Assembly (NCBI GenBank): GCA_964562685.1
Contig: CAZLUP010000018.1
Location: forward strand, 5,746 to 69,745
Source: Stanieria sp964562685
GTDB taxonomy: Bacteria; Cyanobacteriota; Cyanobacteriia; Cyanobacteriales; Xenococcaceae
DNA length: 64,000 bases
Direction: 5' to 3'
The first letter of the stretch is position 1. Every line of letters begins with the position of its first letter. This document shows positions 27,101 through 34,946 of this stretch, one piece after another. The position numbers and the translations under genes were made by a program. The notes under the pieces are model-generated. The model had not been told where the DNA came from, did not search any database, and worked only from the letters and a program-made list of their open reading frames with translations.

Positions 27101-29742
27101 TAACTACCAGTTACTCCACGGGTGCAGCTAGTAACGGTGAGGTGGAAGACTATCAACTAACAGTGACTGGTGTTGACTATGGTGACGCACCCGATACTGG
27201 TGCAGGTACTGGTACTGGTAACTATGAAACTACCAACAAAACTGGAACAGCTAATGATGGTGCTTCCCATACTATTGTTTCGGGTTTAAGTCTTGGCAGT
27301 ACTGTAGATGCAGATTTAGGTACTCTTCAAAATTCTACGGCGACTGCTGATGACACTAACGGTACCGATGATGAAGATGGTGTCACACTCACTTCAATTA
27401 GAACTGACAATGGAACATACAGCGTTACAGTTGATGTCAATAACACCACCGCAATTGCTGCCAATTTACTAGGGTGGATTGACTTTAACCAAGATGGTAT
27501 CTTCCAAACTACAGAAGCAGCTAGCACAATCGAAACAGTGGCTGCTAATAGTGGTGCAACCACCAAAACTTTAACTTGGAGTAGTCTTCCTTCGGACATC
27601 AAAGCAGGAACTACTTATGCTCGTTTCCGCCTCTCTACCGACACTTTAACCACAAGTAGTTCTACTGGTGCATTGGGTAATGGTGAGGTTGAAGATTATC
27701 AACTAACAGTGACTGGTGTTGACTACGGTGACGCACCCGATACTGGTCCAGGAACAGAGGCAGGAAATTATGAAACCACCAACAAAACTGGAACAGCTAA
27801 TGATGGCCCATCCCATACTATTGTTTCAGGTTTAAGTCTTGGTAGTACTGTAGACGGTGATACTGGTAGTTTACAAGATCCTACCGCAACGGCTGACGAT
27901 ACTACTAATAATGGTTCAACCGATGACGAAGATGGGATTACCTCTTTCTCTACCCTCAGAACCGATGACGGCAGCTATAGCGTTACCGTTAACGTCAATA
28001 ACACTTTAGGTTCTAATGCCAAACTCGTCGGTTGGATTGACTTCGATCAATCTGGCACGTTTGATGCAGACGAAGCACAAATTATTTCTAATATTAATAC
28101 TTCTGGCAATCAAACCCTCACTTGGAATGGTCTTCCTTCAGATATCAAAGCAGGAACTACCTATGCTCGTTTCCGCTTATCAACTGATGCTGCATTAACT
28201 ACCAGTTACTCCACGGGTGCAGCTAGTAACGGTGAGGTGGAAGACTATCAACTAACAGTGACTGGTGTTGACTATGGTGACGCACCCGATACGACTGCTG
28301 GTAATGGTTCAGGAGATTACACTACTACTGCTGCTAATGGAGGTGCTTCCCACACCATTGTTTCTGGATTGAGTATCGGTGGCACAATCGACGGAGATAA
28401 TAGCATATTACAAAATACTGGTGCTACTGCTGATGATACCACCAATAACGGTGCGACAGATGATGAAGATGGTATTAGTTCCTTTAATACTCTCAGAACT
28501 GATGATAGTACTTACACCGTTACGGTTAATGTCAATAACACTACAGGAACTGATGCTAACCTACTTGGTTGGATTGACTTCAACCAAGATGGTATCTTCC
28601 AGACTACAGAAGCTGCTGGCACGGTCGAAACAGTGGCTGCTAATAGCGGTGCGACCACTCAAACTCTGACTTGGAATACCATCCCTTCTAATATCAAAGC
28701 AGGAGCTACCTATGCTCGCTTCCGCTTGAGTACCGACACTTTAACCGATGCTGATTCGACTGGTGCGTTGGGTAATGGCGAAGTTGAAGATCATCAATTT
28801 ACAGTCACAGGTGTTGACTATGGCGATGCACCCGATACTACTGGTGGTAATGGTTCAGGAGATTACACTACTACTGCTGCTAATGGAGGTGCTTCCCATT
28901 TCATCGTCTCTGGTTTAAGTCTCGGTAGTACTGTAGATGGAGATACTGGTAGTTTACAAAATACTGGTGCTACTGCTGATGATACCACCAATAACGGTGC
29001 GACAGATGATGAAGATGGTATTAGTTCCTTTAATACTCTCAGAACTGATGATAGTACTTACACCGTTACGGTTAATGTCAATAACACTACAGGAACTGAT
29101 GCTAACCTACTTGGTTGGATTGACTTCAACCAAGATGGTATCTTCCAGACTACAGAAGCTGCTGGCACGGTCGAAACAGTGGCTGCTAATAGCGGTGCGA
29201 CCACTCAAACTCTGACTTGGAATACCATCCCTTCTAATATCAAAGCAGGAGCTACCTATGCTCGCTTCCGCTTGAGTACCGACACTTTAACCGATGCTGA
29301 TTCGACTGGTGCGTTGGGTAACGGTGAAGTTGAAGATTATCAACTCACCGTTATTAATTCGATCAACGGTAATGAATATTCTGAAGTGCTTACAGGAACT
29401 AGTAATGATGATATTATCACTGGTGATGAAGGGCAAGATACTCTTACAGGTGGTGCTGGAGAAGATCAATTTTTCTACAGCAAAACCAGTGAAGGCTTAG
29501 ATATCATTACAGACTTCGATACTAACGGCGATTTACTTGATTTTCGAGGCATTGTAACTAATGAACTTGGTGGTGCTTCTAATCCCTTTGGCGACGGTTA
29601 TGTCAAAGCAGTTAGCTTTGGTTCTCACACGATGATTCAAGTTGATTTTGATGCTTCAGGCAGTTTACTTCCCAAAGATGTCGTTCTGCTTGAAAATGTT
29701 GATTCTACTACTATCAACGCCAGCGATTTTATTTTTAGTTAA
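24127..29742 (+). CDS. Giant modular surface protein with SdrD-B-like, possible thioester, five GEVED modules and an RTX C-terminus
   Basis: A 1,871-residue acidic Thr/Asn/Asp-rich protein. In order: an N-terminal domain like DUF4347 (NLVLIDSNLGDASSFLTGEIPG); an Ig-like region; an SdrD-B-like domain at about 465-545 (GNRIWNDANNNGSFDTGEAG); a region with Cys659 (GFCIEFAE) and Gln739 (AMQALIWELQ) resembling thioester adhesins; five modules from DYGDAPDT to GEVEDYQLTV (about 838-1740); and calcium-binding RTX nonapeptides (NDDIITGDEGQDTLTGGAGED). No signal peptide and an RTX end suggest type I secretion. Likely an adhesin or sheath protein. The ATG at 24127 is preferred over a TTG at 24049. Confidence 0.85.
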   Translation: MTQPTRDNSSDQKNLVLIDSNLGDASSFLTGEIPGAEVIELENGDLLKNVLSEAEIQAVDLTEANLDDLSQILSSSQDITNLHLITALELDELQPYLQVLTQSDKTFSNDATVYLYQYLPENKTLNLQERLLLDNSIPVKTEDNLVVNIEPATVTTDKDDYPPGATAIITGENFDPGEIIELQVLHTDGIPNTGGGHEPWQVTDGGEGDLDGIVDGNFETTWYVNPDDSANSAFELTATGLSSGEIATHNFTDSTIFAENFDPTTNTWTVNPNGTDNATTSATGRWDIGDPVGHSRFGSTAFEELEAYNGTNALVTGISGSSSEVARTSGSATDAVTTIKSSNFTLSNSPNFNTLDFRYYLSTNDTSSVTGTDSFKVELVRASDNTVLSTLLNAVHAHKASSTLTRTGAWGLASTSLDAYAGQTAYLRLTATDANNNSILEAGIDAVNVTSLDKSTLYTANEKYSLGNRIWNDANNNGSFDTGEAGINSVVVNLYKDSNNDGTPDGGIIATDTTSNGGYYRFDNLLADNYIVEVAASNFNTGNPLAGLISSSIDEADPDSNVDKNDNGVGTASSPTNGIRSRTVTLGSSYVEPTGETELEPLSFSTVSVTAADTVASSPSIYVNAIDGANRGRVVEAGTYFDAFNVDVTGYGNDFTGFCIEFAEFVTPGTFTPVNATASGPYYNSSYNDSSDISNFFGVDPNASNYGIVTQAELNLISTVWYNKQSTLKTNVNDAAAMQALIWELQNDQIFDLSSGNFYLDPNAGTNSTTLTNTNNTKTTVETWVNNFNTGTWTGSLPLAILTVEDNQDIIVNLDLGVGSTDSQSNLTADFGFTNQIDYGDAPDTSAGTGAGNYTTTAANGGPSHGIITGLSLGSTIDEDNGTLQNTAATADDTTNNGATDDEDGITSFSTLRTDDGSYSVTVNVNNTLGSNAKLVGWIDFDQSGTFDADEAQIISNINTSGNQTLTWNGLPSDIKAGTTYARFRLSTDAALTTSYSTGAASNGEVEDYQLTVTGVDYGDAPDTGAGTGTGNYETTNKTGTANDGASHTIVSGLSLGSTVDADLGTLQNSTATADDTNGTDDEDGVTLTSIRTDNGTYSVTVDVNNTTAIAANLLGWIDFNQDGIFQTTEAASTIETVAANSGATTKTLTWSSLPSDIKAGTTYARFRLSTDTLTTSSSTGALGNGEVEDYQLTVTGVDYGDAPDTGPGTEAGNYETTNKTGTANDGPSHTIVSGLSLGSTVDGDTGSLQDPTATADDTTNNGSTDDEDGITSFSTLRTDDGSYSVTVNVNNTLGSNAKLVGWIDFDQSGTFDADEAQIISNINTSGNQTLTWNGLPSDIKAGTTYARFRLSTDAALTTSYSTGAASNGEVEDYQLTVTGVDYGDAPDTTAGNGSGDYTTTAANGGASHTIVSGLSIGGTIDGDNSILQNTGATADDTTNNGATDDEDGISSFNTLRTDDSTYTVTVNVNNTTGTDANLLGWIDFNQDGIFQTTEAAGTVETVAANSGATTQTLTWNTIPSNIKAGATYARFRLSTDTLTDADSTGALGNGEVEDHQFTVTGVDYGDAPDTTGGNGSGDYTTTAANGGASHFIVSGLSLGSTVDGDTGSLQNTGATADDTTNNGATDDEDGISSFNTLRTDDSTYTVTVNVNNTTGTDANLLGWIDFNQDGIFQTTEAAGTVETVAANSGATTQTLTWNTIPSNIKAGATYARFRLSTDTLTDADSTGALGNGEVEDYQLTVINSINGNEYSEVLTGTSNDDIITGDEGQDTLTGGAGEDQFFYSKTSEGLDIITDFDTNGDLLDFRGIVTNELGGASNPFGDGYVKAVSFGSHTMIQVDFDASGSLLPKDVVLLENVDSTTINASDFIFS
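26822..27197 (+). repeat. 376-bp intragenic repeat, copy A
   Basis: Reads as identical to 27917-28292 base for base by eye comparison. It covers the C-terminal two thirds of GEVED module 1 and the first codons of module 2. The neighbouring parts of modules 1 and 3 differ, so the exact match ends abruptly. Confidence 0.9.
27917..28292 (+). repeat. 376-bp intragenic repeat, copy B
   Basis: Exact partner of 26822-27197, offset 1,095 bases, in GEVED module 3 and the start of module 4. Identity at synonymous sites points to recent duplication or gene conversion. Confidence 0.9.
28408..28775 (+). repeat. 368-bp intragenic repeat, copy C
   Basis: Matches 28954-29321 exactly at a 546-base offset, one module length. 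It covers most of GEVED module 4. Confidence 0.9.
28954..29321 (+). repeat. 368-bp intragenic repeat, copy D
   Basis: Exact partner of 28408-28775, in GEVED module 5. The identity ends within GGTAA(T/C)GG at the right edge. Confidence 0.9.
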
Positions 29743-29807
29743 ACTCGTTCATCTTTTTTTATTCCTCACCTTTTCTATTTACACATCAAACTAATATTTT
29801 TAGTCCT

Positions 29808-30761
29808 ATGTCTTTATCTCATTTGATTAAATCAAGTTGTTGGATTACTGGTAGTTTAGTTATCAGTAGTATTTTGTTGCCTAATTCGGCTTCTGCTTTT
29901 TCTGTAACTTTTCAGAATGGTGGCTTTGAAAGTAATTATAATAACTGGTCGCAAACTGGCGATACTTCTATTCAAGGAACTTTCCAAGCTATTAATCCAA
30001 TTAATGGTGATTATCAAGCTTTAATTACCAATGGACACAATACTAGAATTGACGATAATGCTACTTCTGCTAGTACTTTTAATTATTCAGGAACAAGTCC
30101 AGTAAGTTCAACTACCGATACTAATGCTGATGAATTACAAAATTTTCTTGGTTTGTCTACTAATAGTTTGAGTATTCCTAGACAAAGCTCTGCTGATAAT
30201 AGTGCTTTTCGTACTCCCAAAGAAGGTTCAGGAATTCTTCAAGAGTTCACTTTTAATATTACTCAAGCAGATGTTGATAGTGGCAAGAATCAACTTAGGC
30301 TTAAATTTAATTGGAGTTATTTAACCAATGACTCTACCGATTCAATCTTAGGTGACCAAGATTTTGCCTTTTTTACGCTTTATGATGCTAATTCTGACAT
30401 CAGCACCCGTAGTATTAACGTTTTAGATGATAGTAGCGGTAATATTTCTTATCCATTAGGTTCGGAAGTTACAAATTTCCAAGGTACTAATACAACTTAC
30501 TACAACACTGGTAATCAATACATTTATGAATCTTCATCTTTGGCAGCAGGAGATTACACATATAAAGTTGGATTTGGTGTAGTAGATGTCGATGGAGTTG
30601 ATCGCACTTCGGCTTTATTGGTTGACAATATAAATGTTGAGCAAATTCCTTTTGAATTTTCTCCTACTCTAGGTTTGTTGATTGTAGGTGCTTTATTTGG
30701 AGGTTCTCGCCTGCGCTCTAGATTTAAATCAAATAATCCTATAGAGATCAAAAAAAATTGA
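29808..30761 (+). CDS. Exported protein with PFE-type C-terminal sorting signal
   Basis: A 317-residue secreted protein. A signal peptide (ITGSLVISSILLPNSASAF) is followed by a Ser/Thr/Asn-rich beta-sandwich-like domain (FQNGGFESNYNNWSQTGD) similar in style to the choice-of-anchor domains of PEP-CTERM proteins. The C-terminus has the tripartite sorting layout: P281-F282-E283, a hydrophobic helix (LGLLIVGALFGG) and a basic tail (RLRSRFK). Such signals are thought to be processed by exosortase-like enzymes; none is encoded here. It lies 65 bases after the giant surface protein and may be cotranscribed with it. Confidence 0.8.
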   Translation: MSLSHLIKSSCWITGSLVISSILLPNSASAFSVTFQNGGFESNYNNWSQTGDTSIQGTFQAINPINGDYQALITNGHNTRIDDNATSASTFNYSGTSPVSSTTDTNADELQNFLGLSTNSLSIPRQSSADNSAFRTPKEGSGILQEFTFNITQADVDSGKNQLRLKFNWSYLTNDSTDSILGDQDFAFFTLYDANSDISTRSINVLDDSSGNISYPLGSEVTNFQGTNTTYYNTGNQYIYESSSLAAGDYTYKVGFGVVDVDGVDRTSALLVDNINVEQIPFEFSPTLGLLIVGALFGGSRLRSRFKSNNPIEIKKN

Positions 30762-30764
30762 TAA

Positions 30765-30826
30765 CTGGTCACTGGTCACTGGTCACTGGTCACTGTAAGG
30801 GCAGTTCGCGAACTGCCGGGTCACTG
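30765..30826. repeat. Tandem GGTCACT repeats and perfect 18-bp palindrome
   Basis: At least four tandem copies of the 7-mer CTGGTCA occupy about 30765-30793. They are followed by GGCAGTTCGCGAACTGCC (30800-30817), a perfect palindrome. The element lies between convergent genes and could act as a bidirectional hairpin. Confidence 0.7.
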
Positions 30827-31525
30827 TCAAAACATCCATTCCAAATTGATTCCTACTCGACTATCGTGATCTTGACGAGAATTTTGTTTTTCAATCTCAG
30901 TGGACAAACGAAGTTGAGGTGCAACAGCATAGCCAACGGAAAGATTCGTAATTCCTACTTCTTCGTTACTCCCAGGAGAGATAAAACTTTGGGAAACAGA
31001 AAAATCGGCTGCACCACTGCGGGATAAAGCCAAAATCAAACGTAAACCTAGATTAACACCATCAGTAAAATAATCATTGCTTTGAATGTAACGATAGCCA
31101 ACTAGAGGAGCAAGATTAATATAACTACCAAGGGGAAACAGAAAATAATGGGCATTTGCTCCAACCGCAGTGCGATTTCCGTTAAACGAAGTTTGATAAT
31201 CAGTACTAATAGTTAAACCACTACGCCCCAAAAAAATATCTTCAATGGCGAAATTGATTCCTGCTGTATCATCTGTAGAGGGAAATAACACAAAACCAAA
31301 CTGTAAACGAGTACGAAAACTAGGCTCTTGACGGATATCTTCTAGTACATTGGGAATTTGTTTTAACCAGCGTTGTAACACAGGGCTATCTTTGATAATT
31401 TCTGGAGGTACGTCAATTCTTGGTGTTTGAGGCTTAGAGTCTGGTTGTGAATTCTGGGCAGCTAACGGGGTGTTGATTCCCCAAATCAATAGGCTGACAC
31501 TCAGAAATTTTAGCCAATGTGCCAC
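30827..31525 (-). CDS. Predicted outer-membrane beta-barrel protein
   Basis: A 232-residue protein from a GTG start with GGAGAG 11 bases upstream. A signal peptide (LSVSLLIWGINTPLAAQ) is followed by a proline-rich linker and PVLQRWLKQIPNVLEDIRQEPSF. Alternating strands come next (LQFGFVLFPS, LTISTDYQTSF, VGANAHYFLFPLGSYINLAPLVGYRYIQS), ending with an aromatic final residue (NLEWMF). This fits an outer-membrane barrel of about eight to ten strands. I recognise no named family. It is convergent with the PFE protein gene. Confidence 0.7.
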   Translation of the reverse strand: MAHWLKFLSVSLLIWGINTPLAAQNSQPDSKPQTPRIDVPPEIIKDSPVLQRWLKQIPNVLEDIRQEPSFRTRLQFGFVLFPSTDDTAGINFAIEDIFLGRSGLTISTDYQTSFNGNRTAVGANAHYFLFPLGSYINLAPLVGYRYIQSNDYFTDGVNLGLRLILALSRSGAADFSVSQSFISPGSNEEVGITNLSVGYAVAPQLRLSTEIEKQNSRQDHDSRVGINLEWMF

Positions 31526-31588
31526 TCGTTTTGCTCTCCATTAAGAATTAATCAAAAACTTATCGATCTTAACTCTTAATTGTTTCAA

Positions 31589-31692
31589 TAGACCTCTTGC
31601 ATAAGTCTAATTAAACTCGGTTGAATTTAGGGAATAGGGAATAGGGAATAGTAGTTATTTTTTATTTCTGATTTATTTTTGCAGGAGGTCTA
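31589..31692. mobile_element. MITE-like element with 13-bp terminal inverted repeats
   Basis: TAGACCTCTTGCA (31589-31601) and TGCAGGAGGTCTA (31680-31692) are inverted copies with one mismatch. TA at both outer edges would fit a TA target duplication, as made by IS630/Tc1-type transposases. The 104-base element holds GGGAATA tandem repeats at about 31629-31650 and no gene. Confidence 0.6.
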
Positions 31693-31699
31693 ATATATG

Positions 31700-32104
31700 C
31701 TAGGAAGCAACCAGCTTAAGCCACTGCATGATATTTTCTGGTAAAGGAATTTTGATTCTGGTTTTAGGATTAATACAAATGTGACGAGTGCTACCTTGTG
31801 CTAATTTGGTTTCAGAAGCAATAATTTGATATGTGATCGCAAATTCTTGTTCGTTTAATTGTTCTGCTGTTAAATTAATTGTTATTTTATCTCCACAAAA
31901 AATCGGGCGAAAAAAACTGATTTCACTATGAACAATTGGAATAGCTACAGAAGAGTCTACCAAAAACTCTTGTAAATTAATTCCTACGGTTGCCAAAGAT
32001 TCTTCATAAGCTTGGTGACAAATACTCATGAGACTAGCAAAATAAACTACTCCAGCAGCATCTGTATCAGCTAGGTAAATCCTACGAGAGTAAGTAAAAA
32101 CCAT
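31700..32104 (-). CDS. 1,4-dihydroxy-2-naphthoyl-CoA hydrolase (hotdog thioesterase)
   Basis: A 134-residue hotdog-fold acyl-CoA thioesterase of the 4HBT type. The active-site region YLADTDAAGVVYFASLMSICHQAYEESL carries the catalytic Asp of the D-x-x-G-V-V-Y-F signature. Cyanobacterial members (Synechocystis Slr0204) release 1,4-dihydroxy-2-naphthoate from its CoA ester in phylloquinone synthesis. A related short-chain acyl-CoA thioesterase cannot be excluded. It starts at the ATG at 32104, 49 bases from a divergent hydrolase gene. The MITE-like element ends only 8 bases beyond its stop. Confidence 0.82.
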   Translation of the reverse strand: MVFTYSRRIYLADTDAAGVVYFASLMSICHQAYEESLATVGINLQEFLVDSSVAIPIVHSEISFFRPIFCGDKITINLTAEQLNEQEFAITYQIIASETKLAQGSTRHICINPKTRIKIPLPENIMQWLKLVAS

Positions 32105-32153
32105 TAATTTTGTTATTTTTAGTTTTAGAATCCTATCTCTAATTTAAGATTTA

Positions 32154-33035
32154 ATGTTTCCTGATTTTCTTCCCACTCAAGTCAATCAGCTTACCGAAGC
32201 AACCTCGATTGAATTTGCTCAACAAATTCAACGACAGTCAATTTTAACGCCTTTAAGCCCTCTCAAAATTCCTACTGCTTATGTTCAAGCTGGTAACGGA
32301 GATACACCTATTGTACTTTTGCATGGTTTTGATAGTTCTTTATTAGAATTTCGCCGTCTTCTTCCTTTACTTGCACAACAACAAGAGACTTGGGCATTAG
32401 ATTTATTAGGATTTGGTTTTACTGAAAGACCAACCGATTTAAACTTTAGTAGCACCGAAATTAGAACTCATCTCTACTATTTTTGGAAAACTCTAATTGA
32501 AAAACCAATCATTCTGGTAGGTGCTTCGATGGGAGGTGCAGTTGCGATTGATTTTACTCTTAACTATCCAGAAATAGTCAGCCAATTAATTTTAATCGAC
32601 AGTGCAGGCTTAACAAATCCTCCTGCAATTGGGAAGTTTATGTTTTCACCAGTCGATTATTTTGCTGCTGAATTTCTCCGCAGTCCCAGAATTCGTCAAA
32701 ATATCAGTAGATCAGCTTATTATGACAAAAGCTATGCTTCTGTAGATGCTCAAATTTGCGCTGCTTTACATCTGCAATCTGTTAATTGGCATCAAGCTTT
32801 AATTAAATTTACCAAAAGTGGTGGTTATGGCTCTTTTGCAACTCAACTCAATCAAATTAAGCAACCAACGCTCATTATTTGGGGAGAAAATGACCGAATT
32901 CTTGGGACTAAAGATGCTTCTAAATTTAAGCAACTACTTCCTAACAACGAATTAGTTTGGATTCCTAATTGTGGTCATGTTCCCCATCTAGAACAGCCGA
33001 AAATCACAGCAGAAGCAATTGCTAATTTTGTTTAA
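32154..33035 (+). CDS. Alpha/beta-fold hydrolase
   Basis: A 293-residue serine hydrolase. The oxyanion loop LLHGFDSSLLEFR is followed by the nucleophile elbow GASMGGA and the late acid and His (WGENDRILG, NCGHVPHLEQP). The catalytic triad is therefore complete. Members are esterases, C-C hydrolases or haloperoxidases; the substrate cannot be assigned. It is divergent from the DHNA-CoA hydrolase gene. Confidence 0.85.
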   Translation: MFPDFLPTQVNQLTEATSIEFAQQIQRQSILTPLSPLKIPTAYVQAGNGDTPIVLLHGFDSSLLEFRRLLPLLAQQQETWALDLLGFGFTERPTDLNFSSTEIRTHLYYFWKTLIEKPIILVGASMGGAVAIDFTLNYPEIVSQLILIDSAGLTNPPAIGKFMFSPVDYFAAEFLRSPRIRQNISRSAYYDKSYASVDAQICAALHLQSVNWHQALIKFTKSGGYGSFATQLNQIKQPTLIIWGENDRILGTKDASKFKQLLPNNELVWIPNCGHVPHLEQPKITAEAIANFV

Positions 33036-33209
33036 CTATTCTGTCAATGGTCACTTGTCTTTTGTCATTTGTTGTTTGTTTTTCGTCCTTTGTCCTTCGT
33101 TTTTTATTCGCTAGTATTTTTAGTAATTAAATAACTTAACGAATAATCTAATGACTAATGACCAATAACTAATAACTAATGACTAATAACCGATGACCAA
33201 TGACCAATT
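33036..33209. repeat. Degenerate TTTGTC and TAATGACCAATAAC simple repeats
   Basis: The gap between the hydrolase and infC is filled with TTTGT-type units followed by many imperfect copies of AATGACTAATGACCAATAAC (about 33149-33207). A similar tract lies at about 11115-11175. This looks like slipped-strand filler without coding potential. Confidence 0.6.
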
Positions 33210-33740
33210 TTATTTTTTAGGAGAGAGCAACATCATCATGTTACGACCTTCCCGTTTTGGTGCTTGTTGCACCTCTGCTACTGATTCCAAATCAGTTGCC
33301 ATGCGTTTCAGTAGTTCTTCGGCTAAATCCGCGTGTTGAATTTCTCTGCCTCGGAAACTAACGGTTGCTTTGACTTTATCCCCTGATTTTAGGAAACGTT
33401 CCGCATTTTTGACGCGCACATTATAATCATGTTCTTCAATTTTGTAACGCATCTTTACTTCTTTAACATCAGCATTATGCTGTTTTTTCTTGGCTTCTTT
33501 TAATTTTTTATCCTGTTCGTATTTATATTTGCCATAATCCATGATTTTGCAGACAGGAGGATCTGCTGTTTCGCTGACGAGAACAAGATCTAAGTTTTGC
33601 TCTTCAGCTCTGGTTAAGGCTTCTTGAGGCGTAATAATTCCCAGTTGAGAACCATCACTGTCAATGACACGAATTTTAGGAAAACGTATTCTTTCGTTGA
33701 TTTTAGCTAGATCGCGATCGTTGCGTCTTTTTTCTCTCAC
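33210..33740 (-). CDS. infC: Translation initiation factor IF-3
   Basis: Binds the 30S subunit, prevents premature 50S joining and checks the start codon. A 176-residue protein with the N-terminal domain INERIRFPKIRVIDSDGSQLG, linker KKKQHNADVKEVKMRYKIEEHDY and C-terminal domain ending EGRNMMMLLSPKK. I place the start at the GTG at 33738-33740. As I remember cyanobacterial IF-3, the protein begins MPV before the EKRR stretch; here the codons before the GTG are ACG CCT, so an ACG start at 33746 is possible. Non-AUG infC starts are known and allow autoregulation. No strong Shine-Dalgarno is visible. Confidence 0.95.
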   Translation of the reverse strand: MREKRRNDRDLAKINERIRFPKIRVIDSDGSQLGIITPQEALTRAEEQNLDLVLVSETADPPVCKIMDYGKYKYEQDKKLKEAKKKQHNADVKEVKMRYKIEEHDYNVRVKNAERFLKSGDKVKATVSFRGREIQHADLAEELLKRMATDLESVAEVQQAPKREGRNMMMLLSPKK

Positions 33741-33954
33741 AGGCGTATGTCGATTGTTTCTTTTGGTTTAGTTAACTAAAAAATAGATAAAATATATTTA
33801 CTTGACATTGTACTAATTTTGTCAAAAATCAAATTATTAATTTAGGTTTAATTTTCAATTTAGTCTAGTATCTGTTCAAGCATCAATCTATGAGTAGATA
33901 GAGTTTGGGCGATAAAATTACAATAATGTAAATAATTTTAAATTAAAGTTTACT

Positions 33955-34872
33955 TTGACGACAACTATTAACTGGCAACAAAGGATCGGAAATCAAAGAG
34001 ACTGGGTTTGGCGTGGTTGGCAAACTCGCTATTCTTATCTTAAAAATCGTGATAGCAAGACACCTTTGATTTTGATTCATGGTTTTGGTGCTAGTATCGA
34101 ACACTGGCGATTTAATCTTCCTATTTTGAGTCAACATCAAACAGTTTATGCTTTAGATCTGTTAGGTTTTGGTGCATCTCGTAAGGCTTCAGTTGACTAC
34201 AGTATTAATCTTTGGGTAGAACAACTTCATGATTTTTGGCAAACTTTTATCGCTCAACCTGTAGTTTTAGTTGGTAATTCAATTGGTTCATTGGTTTGTT
34301 TGACGGCAGCAGCTACTTATCCCGAAATGGTTAAGGGTTTGGTAATGCTCAGTTTACCAGATGTATCTCTTCGTCAAGCAGCAATTCCTCGTCTGCTGCA
34401 ACCTTTAGTTACGGGATTAGAAAATTTGGTAGCTTCGCCTCTTCTGGTCAACACTATATTTAAATTTGTGAGAAGACCTGCTACAATTCGTCGTTGGGCT
34501 GGAGTTGCTTATTGCGATCGCAGTGCAATTGATGATGAATTAGTCGCTATTTTATCTAATCCCGCTTATGATGAGGGTGCTGCTCAAACTTTTTACAAGC
34601 TTTTTCAGCGAATTAGAAGACCTCAATTTGCACCTTCGGTTACCAAGCTTTTGCCTCAACTAACCATTCCTATTCTCTTAGTTTGGGGTCGTCAAGACCG
34701 TATGATTCCTTTTGCTTTAGCTGCTAATATTGCACCTCTCAATGAAAATCTCAAGTTAATCGCTTTAGAACAAGTTGGTCATTGTCCTCACGATGAGTGT
34801 CCTGAGCAATTTAATCAGATTTTATTAGATTGGTTAAATCAGCATTTTTCAGTGGCTAAGAAAAGAAATTAA
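33955..34872 (+). CDS. Alpha/beta-fold hydrolase
   Basis: A 305-residue serine hydrolase starting at a TTG (no in-frame ATG fits). The oxyanion loop LILIHGFGASIEHWRFNLP, nucleophile elbow GNSIGSLV, acid WGRQDRMIP and His VGHCPHDECPEQF are all present. The N-terminal INWQQRIGNQRDWVWRGWQTRY resembles a cyanobacterial/plastid hydrolase group related to the pheophytinase-like branch. Substrate unknown. It is followed on the same strand by ilvH after 74 bases. Confidence 0.85.
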   Translation: MTTTINWQQRIGNQRDWVWRGWQTRYSYLKNRDSKTPLILIHGFGASIEHWRFNLPILSQHQTVYALDLLGFGASRKASVDYSINLWVEQLHDFWQTFIAQPVVLVGNSIGSLVCLTAAATYPEMVKGLVMLSLPDVSLRQAAIPRLLQPLVTGLENLVASPLLVNTIFKFVRRPATIRRWAGVAYCDRSAIDDELVAILSNPAYDEGAAQTFYKLFQRIRRPQFAPSVTKLLPQLTIPILLVWGRQDRMIPFALAANIAPLNENLKLIALEQVGHCPHDECPEQFNQILLDWLNQHFSVAKKRN

Positions 34873-34946
34873 ATAATTTCTAGAGGAGTCTTTTCTTAAA
34901 TTAAGATAGATAGAGCGGAGCGATTAATTTTTAGTTTGATTTTCAG

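Noticed and set aside
28379..28669. 96-codon frame repeated at 28937-29215 inside the surface protein gene
   Set aside because: The two copies arise only because the GEVED modules are duplicated; they are alternative-frame shadows.
33149..33207. AATGACTAATGACCAATAAC repeats considered as a CRISPR-like array
   Set aside because: Units are imperfect, tandem and without unique spacers; simple sequence repeat only.
33803..33827. TTGACA...TGTCAA inverted pair upstream of infC as an operator or promoter
   Set aside because: No -10 box at proper spacing on either strand.
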